A DNA stretch of 64,000 nucleotides, taken from assembly GCF_000150275.1 (NCBI RefSeq), contig NW_002060947.1:976695-1040694 (forward strand), given 5' to 3'. The DNA comes from Trichoplax adhaerens. Taxonomy: Eukaryota > Placozoa > Uniplacotomia > Trichoplacea > Trichoplacidae. The notes below the pieces were generated by a model. The model had not been told where the DNA came from, made no database searches, and was given only the letters and a program-made list of their open reading frames with translations. Positions 1-12,834 of the stretch are shown piece by piece. Made by a program: the position numbers and the translations under genes. The first letter of the stretch is position 1. Every line of letters starts with the position of its first letter.

Positions 1-750
1 CCAAATTCTGCCTAACTTGATCAGAATTGTACGCAAGAGAAGAGGCAGGAAACTACCTAACGAATTAGTAATGCTTATTGCCGATGCTGTTTTGGGTTCT
101 GATGATCAACAGATATGGTAAGAAATTACTATCAAAAAAAATCTCTTCGTTAGGTACTAATATGGCCACTATTGTAGGTATATTGCTGATCAAAAGGCTG
201 TCAGAGCTTTCTGTCTTACGTTGCCCAAAATATCAGATACGGACACGCTTCATGACGTTATTTCTGCACTACAAAGTATTTTGCGAGTTGGTGAGGATGT
301 TAGGAAATTGGAAAATCAGTATGAAAATGCGTATGCTGCTGAATTTAAAGCTAAAGGTTGGTTTTAAAATTTCTGTCACTCTAAATAGTATTTTTAGTGA
401 TAGCACTTAAGCATGTAATCAAAATATCTATGACGTGAGAGATTTTTGGCTGTATCACATTTAATGATTAAAAAGCCTTAGATATGTAGTGGAAGTGGGA
501 TTTTAGTAGTTTTTCAAAGATATGTCTCAATTAAACTAGCTTCTTTTTTATTTTGCGAAAAGACGTTGAGTTTATGCAATCATTGGTTCAACATCAAGAT
601 AAAGCTATTAGCAGGAAAGCACGTAGTATCATGTCTAAACATTTTCGCCAAAAGAGGAAAAGAACAAAACAGCAACCACAACAGCCACAGCAAGAACCAA
701 AACAAGAGCAACAGGAAGGACAACAGGAAGAGCAACAACAAGAAGCTTAA
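1..750 (+). CDS. Importin-alpha-like armadillo-repeat protein, 3' end
   Basis: Partial gene that enters from the left edge. Three exons join in phase: <1-117, 178-356 and 563-750. They are separated by introns of 60 and 206 nt (donors GTAAG and GTTGGT). The protein fragment has helical armadillo-type sequence ending in a segment like the last ARM repeat of importin alpha (KDVEFMQSLVQHQDK, then RKARSIMSKHF). A basic patch (RQKRKRTK) and a Q/E-rich tail of about 28 residues follow. Importin alphas carry classical nuclear-localisation cargo to importin beta. The minus-strand copy at 2097-5512 aligns with it exon by exon, including the phase-2 splice after ...QIW. The low-complexity tail is not typical of importin alpha, so a divergent family member is likely. 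Stop TAA at 748-750. Confidence 0.6.
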
Positions 751-2096
751 TATCTAAGAAATAGAACAATAACCATTGATGTCGATTTTAGCAATATTGA
801 ACAGTATTTTACGATAATATATTAGTACATTTCGATGCCGTTAGACCTCACAGCACGGAATTGCCATACATTATAGATGGCTACGGTTTCTCTTGATTAT
901 GACTTTTAAATATTCATTCATCTTTATCAGTTAACACGCTAATCCAGTAGCTTATGTAACATGTCCTTGTTTATGTATAATTGTCAAATTGATGTAGAAT
1001 ATCATCAAACAAAAGTGGTTGTCATAAAAGCCTGGGGTGGACCCTTTTTATAGATTTTATTTCAACTACTATTAATTTCTTTAATGGAAATCATTAGTAA
1101 TTGTACTGTACTACTCGTGTAAAGAATCCCATGTCAGGAAACCGGCTAGACATGTAATGCATAAACGCTAAAATATATTTTATTCAGTTCCGAATGTTTG
1201 TAATAATGTAGTTGATGCTAGATGTGATTTTAAGCCACCACAATTTGTGCATTGGGCAATGTGAGATTAGAATCCAATACAGTACAGTATTACAGTTAAA
1301 TATTAATTAGTTAGAAGGTATACGCCTAATTAAGTAGATTAATTTATTATTTTAATTAAGTTGACTGTAAGGAATCGTAGGGCGACAAACGTAGATCTAC
1401 ATGATGGTTGCAGAATGAAGATGTTGCAATTAACTTGATCACACTATTTTAAAGCAAAGTCATGAGTCTCTTGTTCGTTAAGGTTTATTAATTAACTATT
1501 AAAGCTATAAGAAATCGATCGATGTTGTGTCGAATGTATATTTCCATTTCGCTATTTGGAAGATTGTGATGGCCATTAAAGTGACTGAGTGCACAATCTA
1601 TCTATGGAATACAAGCCTAAATACGTGCATGCCCTACGCAGTAAACCGTAGATCGTATTTTATGCAGAAGCAGCCTACTGTTAGATAGCACATCTTAAAT
1701 ACTGTATTTAACGAAAAATTTGTAGTATTGCTTAAATACGTAATTATTGGCATTAGAAATTTCTGATATACTTTATTGAAAGAACTGGTAGTTTTCGTAA
1801 AATCCTAGCATTACAAGAGTAATAGCAAGCACTGATAGCCGCATGCATATTACAATGCTATGTAATGTTTAGCGTCGTTATACTGTAATTTACTGGTCAA
1901 GAGCGTTGTGATAGTTTTGCCTGCACACAATGTTACGCTGCATTGCTAAAAGCAAGTTATTGTACTATACTATAAATCCCTAGTCACATTTAGCTATTTA
2001 AAGTGTTGCTGTTACAACCAGAACTGGTTAGATTAAAATTTCGTTATTTATATTATGTTTATAATGGTTCGAATCGGTGTTAAGTGCAACTATTAT
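751..2096. other. Gene-free spacer between convergent importin-alpha-like genes
   Basis: AT-rich sequence with no open frame or splice-linked exons that I can support on either strand. It lies between the stop codons of two convergent importin-alpha-like loci, so it should hold both 3' UTRs and polyadenylation signals. None of these could be assigned with confidence. Confidence 0.5.
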
Positions 2097-5000
2097 TTAG
2101 TCTTCATCTAATCTTTCACGAAAGTAGTCTTGATAGTACATTTCTAAGAGAAAATGCGCTCTCATAACTATGGATTCGTCTTCATCTTCTAGCAAAGCTT
2201 CCACCTTTTCCAGTTCTAGAATCAGTTATGAAATCGAAATGTGCCGAAAGTGTGCCAGTTTTGTTATAATTGCCTTAATTAAAGGAGATTTTAAGACTCA
2301 CCCGTTTCTCAGTTCCTTGTGAAAATGGATTTTTAAGACTTTCTCATTTGCTGCTAATTTTTTCCAAGCCAGCTAATGCGACCTGTATCATTTCACTGTT
2401 ATCGGTTTCGGATAGTATGGTAAACAAAGATAGCATTGCCCTATGTTTCACCAATACCTATTTGCGTTAAACAGTGTTGCGCGCATTTATGGATTACTTT
2501 ATGACTCGTAATAGCTAATAACACTGATTTAAAATATAATTAATGATTTGAATGTATCTGTTGACATATAGTAATTAGTTAATAATGATTAGCCTATTAG
2601 ATCCGTCAATGTTTTCAATTTATTTCGTTAAAATTCTAAATTACCAACGAAAACTAAATGCAAAACTACACTAAAACCGATATATTACTAACGAATAACA
2701 AGTTTAAATCTAATCAATAACTCCGCGCTAGCTCTCTCTCTCTCTCTAGCTTATACGGTCTTAAATGCTATCTATTTTATGCAGTCATACTCAAGCACAA
2801 ATTACTAATTTCAGTCAATTATACTACATTAGGAACCATATCTAAATCTCGATAATTAATACTAACGCTAATCATAGCATCAGCAATAAATACCATAACA
2901 TGAACATAATTACGTCTTTACCAAATTTGTTCATCACTAGCACGTAAGGCAGCATTAACAATGGCTAACACTACATACTCATTAAATTCTGGATCATTAT
3001 CTTCGTCAGCCATATCTAATATCCATGATATTAGTCCTTCACTTATAGCAATCTATTCGATATACGATTAACATTAACAATCCTACACGGCATTTATACC
3101 TCTGATCAATATTAAGTGATAAATTCGAAAATAGGGCTTACTCCCATTTGATCAAAACTGCCCCCTAATATCTTAGCAATTGTACTGCAAAATTCTCGAT
3201 AATTATTATGGCTGTTTTCTGAATCTGTAATTTCTAAAGTCGATGCAATTCCGAGTAAGAGGGAGCATTTAAGCATAGTCTAAATAAATAATAATATGGT
3301 TCGGAGCTTAATATTTAACTTCATAACCAAGGTTATAGATTGAATATCCAGTATGCCATGGCAATTATCATCAAGAATTACCTTTCTTTCAGCATTATTT
3401 TCGGTAACAATATTGCCGATAGTCCTCAATATTGGCATTAAGTAGATTTCTTCGTATTTCTAATAGTTCGAAGGTGTATAAATTACCTTGAGCATAATAT
3501 TCATAATCTGCAGATGATAATTATAGTGATAAAAGTTGGATAAATTAATTGCCTTAGTAAATTCATAAATCGATCGCACATTTCCATAGTGACTATATAA
3601 TCAACTTTTGGTTACGAAGGATCTGTCAACACTGCTAAACACCAACATACTTCATACAGCACTTTCTCCTTGTCCAAATGGAGGAGATTTAATAAATTTG
3701 GCATCGCACTAGAGACCTACCAACAAAATACGCAGTATTTCGACGTACATAACTTATGTGATCTCAATTACGCACAGTGGTAAAGGCTATTAAGCTATAT
3801 AGGGCTAGATGAGTAGATAGGTAAACATATCGGTAAGCAAATTTATTGGCATATAAAAGTGCCTCTTACTGGAATACTAACAATAGTTATATTCGACGGC
3901 GGGCGCGTATATAACTGAAGATTCTGAAAAGTCCATAATGCGCAATCTTGTAGTTTTGAATCTTTAGCTACCTCAATTAACCTATTGATGTGCAAAATGA
4001 ACTAAAAGAGCGATTAGATGTTAATAAATTTTCAAGAAGGAAATTTTGCTTCTATATTGTTATAAATTTTCATCGGCTTAGGATTTATAATTATAATTAG
4101 ATATCTTTCTATTGGCAAATCGCGAAATTACCAAATTTGATAGGTAACACATACTCGTACGTACAGTAAATTCTTATTTGCTGTTTACTCTTGAGAGCTT
4201 ACGTAGTAACGACGGTAATAAATTTTGCTTTAATGCTTCATTACGATAACTATCACTTTCAATAACGATATTCCCCAACGTCAATACGCACTGCATATGA
4301 GCAGAATTGAAAGGGCAGCAAGCTGCTATAGATATTCCACTTTCGATATATTAAAATAACTAGTCAGGTTATAGAAATATAATAGAGTTCATGTATAATA
4401 ATAGCTACGGCCGTAGTTTTTAATAAAATAACCTGTACAACGAACTTTAGAGGTATTCATCAAAATACTTTAAACGGTAACACATTACAGCAAAGTCAGA
4501 CCCAGTTTTATATTAATTAAACCGGTTATTTTGCCATAGCAGGTTAAAGAAAGCTCACATGACGATGATATTAGTAAAAGAGCTTACTTACATTTGTCTT
4601 CATGTTAATATTATCGTTTTTGATGCATTTTATGAGCGGCACTAATGCACCAGTCACTACAATCGCTTTTATTTCAGATGCTTTCCCAGAAGTTATGACA
4701 GATAGTATAGCAGTAGTACGTTCGACTATACGATCACTTTGATCTTCTAATAGCCGTACTAATTTTGAAAGGATATCTGATTGTATAAAGAATTTTGTTC
4801 TCCAGCGTTCTATGCAAGTATGAATAACAGATATTAGTTGTAATAAAGAGAATTTGAGCGGAATCATCGCTTTTATTCCACCAAAGTATTACTTCATGCG
4901 TAGATTAGTGTATGAGCTACAAATAAGCCCAAGAGTTAGTATTAACTGCAAGGCATAAATTAATTACACTAACATTTATCAATTTCGCTAAATAAGTTAC

Positions 5001-5512
5001 TGTTGAGTTATAATAAATAATCCATCAAGATATTTATCAGCATGGGCGCATACCTTTGATACTTAAGAAACGAATATTCCGTGCAGCATTGCATACGATT
5101 TTTGAATCATCTGATTTAATTTCAGAGATTAGATTCTATGTGAAATTAAGCCGTAACATTTCAAAATTTAAAGCCTTTGTCAAAGATTTTTATAAACTAA
5201 CACCGACTGTGGTAGCGATTATAAAATGAGGAAATCTGAATTTAGGAATTATTTCGTCCCATAATAAAGCAACTGAGATAAAAATTATCGTTATTGACAT
5301 TATTATTCTGTAAAATAATTTTAAGTATTTGCTTGCAGTTCGTTATCGCAAAATTAATCGAGCCTATAGCTACACTGTAGGTGCATGAAATTGAGAAATA
5401 TGGTGTTGATCTAAAAGTTAACTTTTTTTACCTTGATATGAAAACGAAGCTTATTTCGCCTTGGATTTTTAACCTTTTGATGTTTACGTTTCATCACTTG
5501 ATGGACTTCCAA
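2097..5512 (-). pseudogene. Importin-alpha-like gene with two in-frame stops
   Basis: Ten exon-like blocks on the minus strand: 5432-5512, 5054-5135, 4588-4809, 4189-4325, a block from 3716 to about 3550, 3328-3459, 3142-3279, 2922-3052, 2302-2440 and 2097-2204. The first is very basic (KRKHQK...PRRNK) and fits an importin-beta-binding domain. Later blocks read as ARM repeats: LSKLVRLLEDQSDRIVE, VLTLGNIVIESDSYRNEA and PILRTIGNIVTENNAE. The final block ends like the C-terminal importin-alpha repeat. Most junctions agree in phase. Damage seen: TAA at 3612-3614 within an otherwise similar ARM block, no usable GT donor for that block, and TGA at 2344-2346. It is probably a decaying paralogue of the plus-strand gene at 1-750. 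The start codon was not found; 5' exons may lie above 5512. Sequencing error is the alternative. Confidence 0.6.
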
Positions 5513-8500
5513 CTGTATGATTTTCGTTGAAATAATAGATGAATTAGTAATAAATCTACAGCTTGACTTACAGCTACATATTTTGCATTATAGATGTATA
5601 TCTCCAGTTTTCCTCACCTGCAAATCAGTAGTTACTACCTTACTAATTACTGTAATTTTAGGCATAACTTGCGAATAATTCAGTACTTTCCTTTCATGCT
5701 AATAATTACGTTATGAATAGCCATAATTATTCTATCTAAGCTAGGTGTTGTAGATATTCATGTCATAATAGTTAAATACTTACGATGAGTTACGAAACCG
5801 GGTCTTTAGCCATTAAAGGAATTGTTTGAAGATGAATATTAGGCAATGTAGCACAAACATTATAACATTTACGCTCAACTGCTCCGTTTCAATTATTAGT
5901 ACTGTGGTATAGGCGGTAATTGCATAACAGGTAGTGCAGTGCTTATAACCTACAATATTGGTAATCAACTAATCGTATATATGAAATGGAATACCAAAAG
6001 TAAATTACACACAATTTCTTCTAATAAGGGTTTGACTATTGTTTGTACGGAAAAGGTAAAGAAGTCCGTTAGAAATGGGGATCTGATTATACAATTTCAG
6101 ATATGACGCTGTGTGCTATATATTTAGATCAATAACGTAAGCTCTAGGAGTTAGGCTGTGATATACAGTTGAAATAGCTGCAGTGATTCCATGAGTTATA
6201 GAGCAAGGCATAACAGGGTGAAAGTTCGTATAATTAAAGTTGATAATTATATAAGAATTATGGACGATGCAAATAATTATTTTGTAATTAATCCCTTGAA
6301 AATGAGACTATTATAAAATGATTGCTCGATTTTCTTAAGATATTAACTAGTATAGCTCGCTTATATCAGTTCTTTTATTGAAAATGATTTAACGTGAGAA
6401 AATATATTGTAATATTATAATTCTTCACTCGCTAGAATACAAAGTGCTGGAAAATAGTTATTTATACAAAATCCCACGAACTATCGCGAAAAAGTAATAG
6501 CCCAGCTACTATTTGGTATTCTCAGTTTTTCAAAGGCATCTTAAGATTATTGCATATATGATGATTTATGAGTGCCACACACCACTAATGACAAGTAAGT
6601 CTACACACGCCAACGCTAATAAAAGATGCCTCTTACTAAGTTTAGGAGACAAGATTCCCTGCATCACCAAATCTAACAGTTCCAACGACCAAATATTACC
6701 ATAATTATAACGTCACGGATAAGCTAGACCAAAGCTGTGCAGACTTTATCTTGTGCATTATTTGTTACTCGCAAATGTATTACTGCCATAAGAATACTGT
6801 TAGTTTTTCAGATTTCTGCTCGATACCTAGTTTAACCTGAATATGTATAAAATAAGAAGCAAATAAAAATCATATTGATTAGTCCATAAATCTATGGTAA
6901 ATAAATACTAGAATATTCAATTTCGTTCCGAAAAGCTGCATAACAAAAGTAACTGTCAGACTTTACTAAATACAATTGCTGTCCTGACTTGAGTAATTAT
7001 CTAGGAATAATTAATTACAATTACAGTGACTTTATGAAATTTAAAGTATAGCTGCAAGCAGCCTTATGCAGCAAGAAATACAGTATATGAATGTGTGCAG
7101 TACATCGTTTTAATCCTGTATTTTATTATTACCTCCATTTATTTTCTCATATTGCCAAACAACCTTTATGCACTGTAAGAAATGTAGCATCCTTGATAAC
7201 TAAATAATAACTTTATATTCTTAAATATAGCTAATTTTTTAATTCTTAAAAGATAGATGCCTTTACAATCATATTGCACTACATTCAAATATAGCTTGTC
7301 TTGTTTCGTTATTTCAGGGACTACTAAAAAGTTTTTCTGATTATTTATGGCATTTGCGGCCTTTGCTATTTCCTACCATCATTTGCCATTACATGGTCTT
7401 ACACTGTATTACATAGGTTATATCTAACTCTACAATCATGTTCTCTGAATGTGTTCTTTCTCTAAAGCAACAAATACTGACGATTTCTGCCTCAGAATTA
7501 GTTAACTGTAATAGTCACAGTGCTAACTATTCTAACGTTACTTCATGTCAGTTTATATGCTGCTCTAGTGTAACTACTCCACGCTTGTAGTCTACGATTA
7601 AGAAACTATTTTCTTGCTAAACATATTTATGTAAATCTCTGATTGGCTGCTAAATTTACTTCCACTAAATCATTGAACTCTCTATTACAGATATAATAGG
7701 AATACTATAAACAGGAATTCATAGCCATAGAGCTGCCAACATGTAGGAATACTTGTAAATCATGGAATCATCTTTTTAATAGGGGAAGTTTTAACACAAT
7801 TAAATTCCAGCAAATTCTGAAAAACACGGCAAATAGCGACATCGTTTACCCATACTGTTTGGATTGTTTAATCCAAACGTTCAGTTTCTATTGGTATCAA
7901 GTAGAGGATATTATTGTATTCACTGTGCCTTTGATGGTAAATACAGGATATTAGTTAGAAGCAACGTTATGTGATGTCGGATGATTTATTGTATTGACAT
8001 TACAGTATTTACATATAAATATAGGTATCAGCGGAGCATGTAAATGGAAATCTACTATACGCAACTTGCACTAAGCATGGATACTTGCTACTTAGAAGCA
8101 GTCATCATTTGCAAAGAATACAGTTGCATAGCATTATGGTAATTTTCTGTTGGATGGATGGAAGCAAGCTAAGGGGCAGTGAGTGCCATTGTATCTACTG
8201 AGTACATGACGATATAAGTAAAAGTATGGCAGAAAAAGCACACTAAATACAAATAAGTAAATCATACACTAAGAACAACGGCTCGACAACATAAAGTTTG
8301 TCTTGTGCATTAAGTAAATTCTGTGACAGCTTCTAACTTCAGCTTGAAAGAAGTAATCATGTACCTCCACAAATAAATTAGCAGTACCGTATCGTAGTTA
8401 TCTCGGCTAATAGGTTAAGTCATGGACTACTCAATGTTCTCCGGGGAATGTTTATAGACATTTATAGCCCATATTTAAGTCAATTAATTGTAGAGTATTA

Positions 8501-8590
8501 ATTTCTAATAGCACACCCGCACGTCATTACGTACCTGGTACGGGTATGCTCGTAGAAGGTTCTCTGTCTACAATTCTACTTGAGTAGTTT
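5513..8590. other. Gene-free region, 5.5-8.6 kb
   Basis: About 3 kb of AT-rich sequence. Only short chance reading frames occur (for example 6513-6704 +), with no domain signal and no flanking splice sites. The first exon and promoter of the importin-alpha-like minus-strand locus should lie at its left end but could not be recognised. Confidence 0.5.
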
Positions 8591-8599
8591 TAATTAGAG

Positions 8600-8975
8600 A
8601 ATTCTTACTATACGACTTATATAACATATTGAGTTCGTTATTGACTATTATTTACTCTCTGAAATATAGTATTCTTTGCCAGACATGCGTACACCTAAGT
8701 AAAGTTTAAAGTTTAATGCATGACCTTTTTCCTAGCTGCCTTTGTTGATCAATAATACTTAGATATATTATAATTAGATGCACGTTAGAGGGAGAGTTAG
8801 AGTTACCGAGAGCATATACAATTATATGCACATATTGAGCTAGTTTAACTTGGTTATTGACTGTTACTTACTCTCTGAAATACAGTATTATTTCTTAGAC
8901 GTGCATACAGCTAAGTATTAGGTTAAAGTGAGGCCTTTTTCTTAGCTGTATTTATTGGTCAATCATAATACGGAT
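8600..8975. repeat. Diverged tandem duplication upstream of P450 gene 1
   Basis: Two copies of a roughly 150-165 bp segment lie about 214 bp apart, starting near 8600 and 8820. Both contain TTATTGACT, then CTCTCTGAAATA, GTATTATT/GTATTCTT, and TTTTTC followed by TAGCTG. They end with a TTGATCAAT-like or TTGGTCAAT-like stretch. The second copy lies about 150 bp upstream of the P450 start codon, so duplicated promoter-proximal sequence is possible. Confidence 0.6.
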
Positions 8976-9118
8976 AGTTATTACAGTACACTCTATTTGA
9001 ATCCTGCGACATTTATTTACATCGGTGCAAAAGGCAGTAGCATATTCTAGCCCTTCCTGAAGTATTTCATGTCAGTGTTTTAATTGGAAATTAAGTGGAG
9101 AGGCAGATTATTGTCAAT

Positions 9119-10597
9119 ATGATTGGATTGCAGCTATCAACATCGCAAATCTTATTAATATCAGGTACAATTTTTGCCTGGTTTTTTTATAAGGCTTATA
9201 TTAAACCTAAACGTTGCTTGAAAAATTTGGGCATAAGAGGTCCCCCTCCTAAACCCATATTGGGTAACTTGTTGGATTGTAAACCGGCTTTGCAACATAT
9301 AGCTCAAATAGAAAGGCAAGAAAAATACGGTTATGTATATGGCACTTTATTTTTTTCCATACCAACCATATGGATTGGCGATGTAGATATATTAAAATCA
9401 GTTTTAATCAAAGATTTCCCCAATTTTACCAACCATTTCGGTATCGCTAGTAACTTAGAACCGTTTAATAAGGCGTTATTAGAATTGAAAGATAGCGATT
9501 GGAAGCGAGTAAGAACTATTTTAGTACCAACATTCAGCGTATCACAGATAAAGGAAAATTTTTCCTTTGTTGACAAGGCTGGTGAAGGAATTGTTGCATT
9601 GCTCTTAAAGGCAGAGAAAGAAGGTGATTCGATTGATTTACGAAAGGTTTGTGGCAATTTTTCAATGGAAATTCTTCTTGCTACTGCCGCTGGAATGGAA
9701 TTTGAGTCGAAAGAACAAGAAAAGAAATTAACTGCAGCTGCTAGTCAGGTATCTAGTGGTGCAGCCGGTCTAATGCAGTTATTATTACTATTTGCAACAC
9801 CACTATTTCGTATCTTAGAGCCACTATCTGGTGGGCAATTTATGAACTCGTTACATTATTTAACCGATACTTGCAGAAAAGTAATCAAAGAAAGGAGGGA
9901 AAAAATGGCTGCAGGCATTGCATGTCGTAGAGATCTAATGCAACAGATGATCGAAGCTGGTGATAGCGATAAATTAGACGACAATGAAGTTGTCGCTCAG
10001 GCTGTGATCTTTCTTGTAGGAGGTTACGAAACTACAGCAAATACTTTAGCATTCGCTACCTACTTATTGGCAACAAACCCTGAAGTACAGAATCGATTAT
10101 ATAATGAAATAAAAACAAAACTTAGCGATGCTGATCCATTAGATTATGATCGTGTAGCAGACTTACCCTATTTAGAAATGGTAATATTGGAAACATTAAG
10201 AATATATCCACCCGCTTTTAGACTTACTCGGGCATGCAAAAATAATACTACAATTGATGGTCATCAGATCTCAAAAGAGGCTATGATTGCTGTTCCTGTC
10301 TATGCTATTCATCATGACCCTAAATTATGGCCTAATCCAGAACAGTTTATTCCTGAACGCTTTGCGCCGGAAGAGAAATCCAAGCGTGCAGCTTGTGCAT
10401 ACCTTCCATTTGGTATGGGACCACGAAATTGCCTCGGAATGAAATTTGCTTTGCTGAAGATTAAATTAGCTCTTGTGAAAGTGTTACAAAGTGTCGAATT
10501 AACTGTTACTGAGAAAACAGATGTTCCTTTACCAATAAAGTGTGGTATAACTATGGCTCCAGCTAATGGAGTACACCTAGGCTGTAAAAGAAGATAG
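9119..10597 (+). CDS. Cytochrome P450, CYP3 clan (copy A)
   Basis: Single-exon gene, 492 aa. The ATG at 9119 is chosen because it gives a standard P450 N-terminus: a hydrophobic signal-anchor (about residues 8-27), then basic residues, then a proline-rich hinge (GPPPKPILGN). The open frame continues upstream only to a GTG at 9095. Family motifs: I-helix GGYETT (about 301-306, oxygen activation), K-helix ETLR (about 358-361), PERF, and heme loop FGMGPRNCLG with thiolate Cys about 438. This is an ER-membrane monooxygenase using NADPH-P450 reductase. The hinge and overall pattern resemble the CYP3/CYP5 clan. An AATAAA lies 6 nt after the stop. Substrate unknown. It is clearly more diverged from copies B and C than they are from each other. 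Confidence 0.95.
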   Translation: MIGLQLSTSQILLISGTIFAWFFYKAYIKPKRCLKNLGIRGPPPKPILGNLLDCKPALQHIAQIERQEKYGYVYGTLFFSIPTIWIGDVDILKSVLIKDFPNFTNHFGIASNLEPFNKALLELKDSDWKRVRTILVPTFSVSQIKENFSFVDKAGEGIVALLLKAEKEGDSIDLRKVCGNFSMEILLATAAGMEFESKEQEKKLTAAASQVSSGAAGLMQLLLLFATPLFRILEPLSGGQFMNSLHYLTDTCRKVIKERREKMAAGIACRRDLMQQMIEAGDSDKLDDNEVVAQAVIFLVGGYETTANTLAFATYLLATNPEVQNRLYNEIKTKLSDADPLDYDRVADLPYLEMVILETLRIYPPAFRLTRACKNNTTIDGHQISKEAMIAVPVYAIHHDPKLWPNPEQFIPERFAPEEKSKRAACAYLPFGMGPRNCLGMKFALLKIKLALVKVLQSVELTVTEKTDVPLPIKCGITMAPANGVHLGCKRR

Positions 10598-12834
10598 AGT
10601 AAAATAAAATTTAGCTATATCTGATAATGAATATGTAGTTGTCGCGAAGTGGCATTTGCTAAGTAATGCTTATCTTATTTTCGTTAGATAATATACTTTG
10701 GTATTTGTTGAGAATACCGTTATCTATGATATTATACATTCTTTCATAGATCAATGCGTACCATATAGCTTTACAATATTATCTAAGTACTAATTAAATT
10801 GATAATTACGATTAACGCTTATGTAGACTAAATACGCATTGGCTGAGATTGTAATAAACTTTGAGCTTAGTTGTGCCTGTATGCCTAAGAGAGACTTGCG
10901 GTGTTACTGTAAATACTGACGATCTTCTATCGTCAGCATTTAGAGTCTCACTTACTGTAGATGTCGGTGAAGACAAACCTGATATTTAGACTTGCAGTAT
11001 TTAGTTTCTAGTTTTAATGTATGTTTTCCCGGTTACATCTTTGTGATTTATAACTGTAGCGTTGGGTCATATTGGTTTACGAATGTTAAACTCAGCTAAG
11101 TTGGCAATAATAACCTCTTTATCCTTAAATTACATGATTATTGTTTACTACCGGTAGTTTAGAGACCAGCTATTAAATAAGTTGTAGATATTAGAAAAGA
11201 TAAATACGATATTAGGTACAAGTTTATCTATAGTAAGGTGAATTGATTGACAAAATCTATTATAATTATAATTCTAGTAGTATAAACCGGCTTTTCATAA
11301 ATCCAAGACATATGCTAGCTATAGGTTTTTCTTATAAACTTATAAAAAATTACTCTAAATCTCTGAAAAATGGATTTATCTTGGTTTTCAAATCCATTTT
11401 GACTATTATTATTTTGCTAATTTTACTTGCGTTTTAAAGTTCCAAAATTACTATCGCTGGCTCAATTTAATATAAGCCATCAATCATCGTCGCTGCATGC
11501 AAATAGGTGATTATGAAACCATATTCCTTATGCATACCGTAAAAGTGCATTATAGCATACACTGGATGGTTTGCTCGACCGCCAATGATTAAATTAGCTT
11601 CGTACAAGAATTAGCGAATGGCTACAGTCTAATCTGTATTTACAGCTGCATGTTAATGTTTCATAATCCCATTAAGTTCTAGTCGAAGTAGTGATGGACA
11701 TCAGAAGCCAAGTACTGTATCAATGGAAAGATGCGCGTAAAATAATTTATATAACAATTTTGCTTTTCGTTGTGCATATTCAATTTATTATTCATCATTG
11801 AGGGTCGAGTAGACTTTACGGCACATTCTATACTATTATGAACTGTGTAGAAAATATTATTCAACTTTAGTCTACTTGTTTGCCTTTAGTTCAATTGATA
11901 ATCTATAATTAATTAACATGCATATGTAATGAATTGAGTGAGTAAACCGGAAATTACGAGTAATTTCCAATATAACCTTAGCGAGCTACATCTAACATTT
12001 CAAAATCACTTATCACTTCTTCCAGGGCTCGCTCCATTAATGGTAAGCCATCAACTACTACTGCTATCACTGCGTGCAAATGGATCGAAATTGAACGACA
12101 TTCACTACTGTATGTATGTTATACCAGTGCATTATGTACAATAAAGTTTCTCAGTAGTCGTTAACGAATAAATTAAACTCGCAAAATTATAATGCAAGGC
12201 TAAATAATATACAATGTCTCTTTAATTGGCATTGTTTATTTTTGTTATTGAAATTTTCTTGTAATAGTAATTGAATTTTTACTAATTCTGTTACGTCGAC
12301 AACTGTGTGATGTTATATAGTAAATTACTGTAGAACCCACGCAAGTGCTTTACATAATGTTATTGAGTTTATAGACATTAACGTATTCACGACGTTATTT
12401 AGCGGCATGTTTGGTTAAGCACTACTAGCAAGTAGAAAATGACTCTAGTGACTCGAAAAAGTTGTGTACTTCTATAGTTAATAGTTATGATAGCTTGTAG
12501 AACTACGACACTTATTATTTATATAGTCCGTTAAAAAAAAACGTTGAATTTTGTTGACGTGGTTCATCAACAAAATTGATTTGGCTTTTTTTACTATCTC
12601 TTGGCTTACGAAACATTCCATCATTGATAAACTGTTATCGTTATTGTCTTGAAGGTTGATTTTAGAAATACAGACAAGAGTTAAGGTGTGTGAATATCAC
12701 ATCGAGAACCCAGAGATAATTAAATTTTCCATTTGATTTATATCTATATCCATTATAGCTATAAAATTAATTATCCGTTTGATTTAATCGGATATATCAA
12801 ATTGAAACGATTTTGTACACGAGATTATAACAAC
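10598..12834. other. Intergenic region between P450 genes
   Basis: No coding sequence supported. Short open frames at 11243-11437 and 11938-12144 lack domain signal and are low-complexity or AT-driven. The last 60 nt are similar to the segment upstream of P450 copy C (both end in CGAGATTA, then ACAACATGAAC), so the 5' flank was copied with the gene. Confidence 0.5.

Noticed and set aside
3610-3632. 23-nt intron removing the TAA in the importin-alpha-like locus
   Set aside because: Splicing GTAACC...TATAG out would place the downstream sequence in a frame without ARM similarity. The ARM-like frame keeps the stop, so a nonsense mutation is more likely.
4571-4867. Stand-alone 98-aa armadillo protein
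   Set aside because: Only the middle is coding-like. It is one exon (4588-4809) of the importin-alpha-like locus with clear splice sites on both sides.
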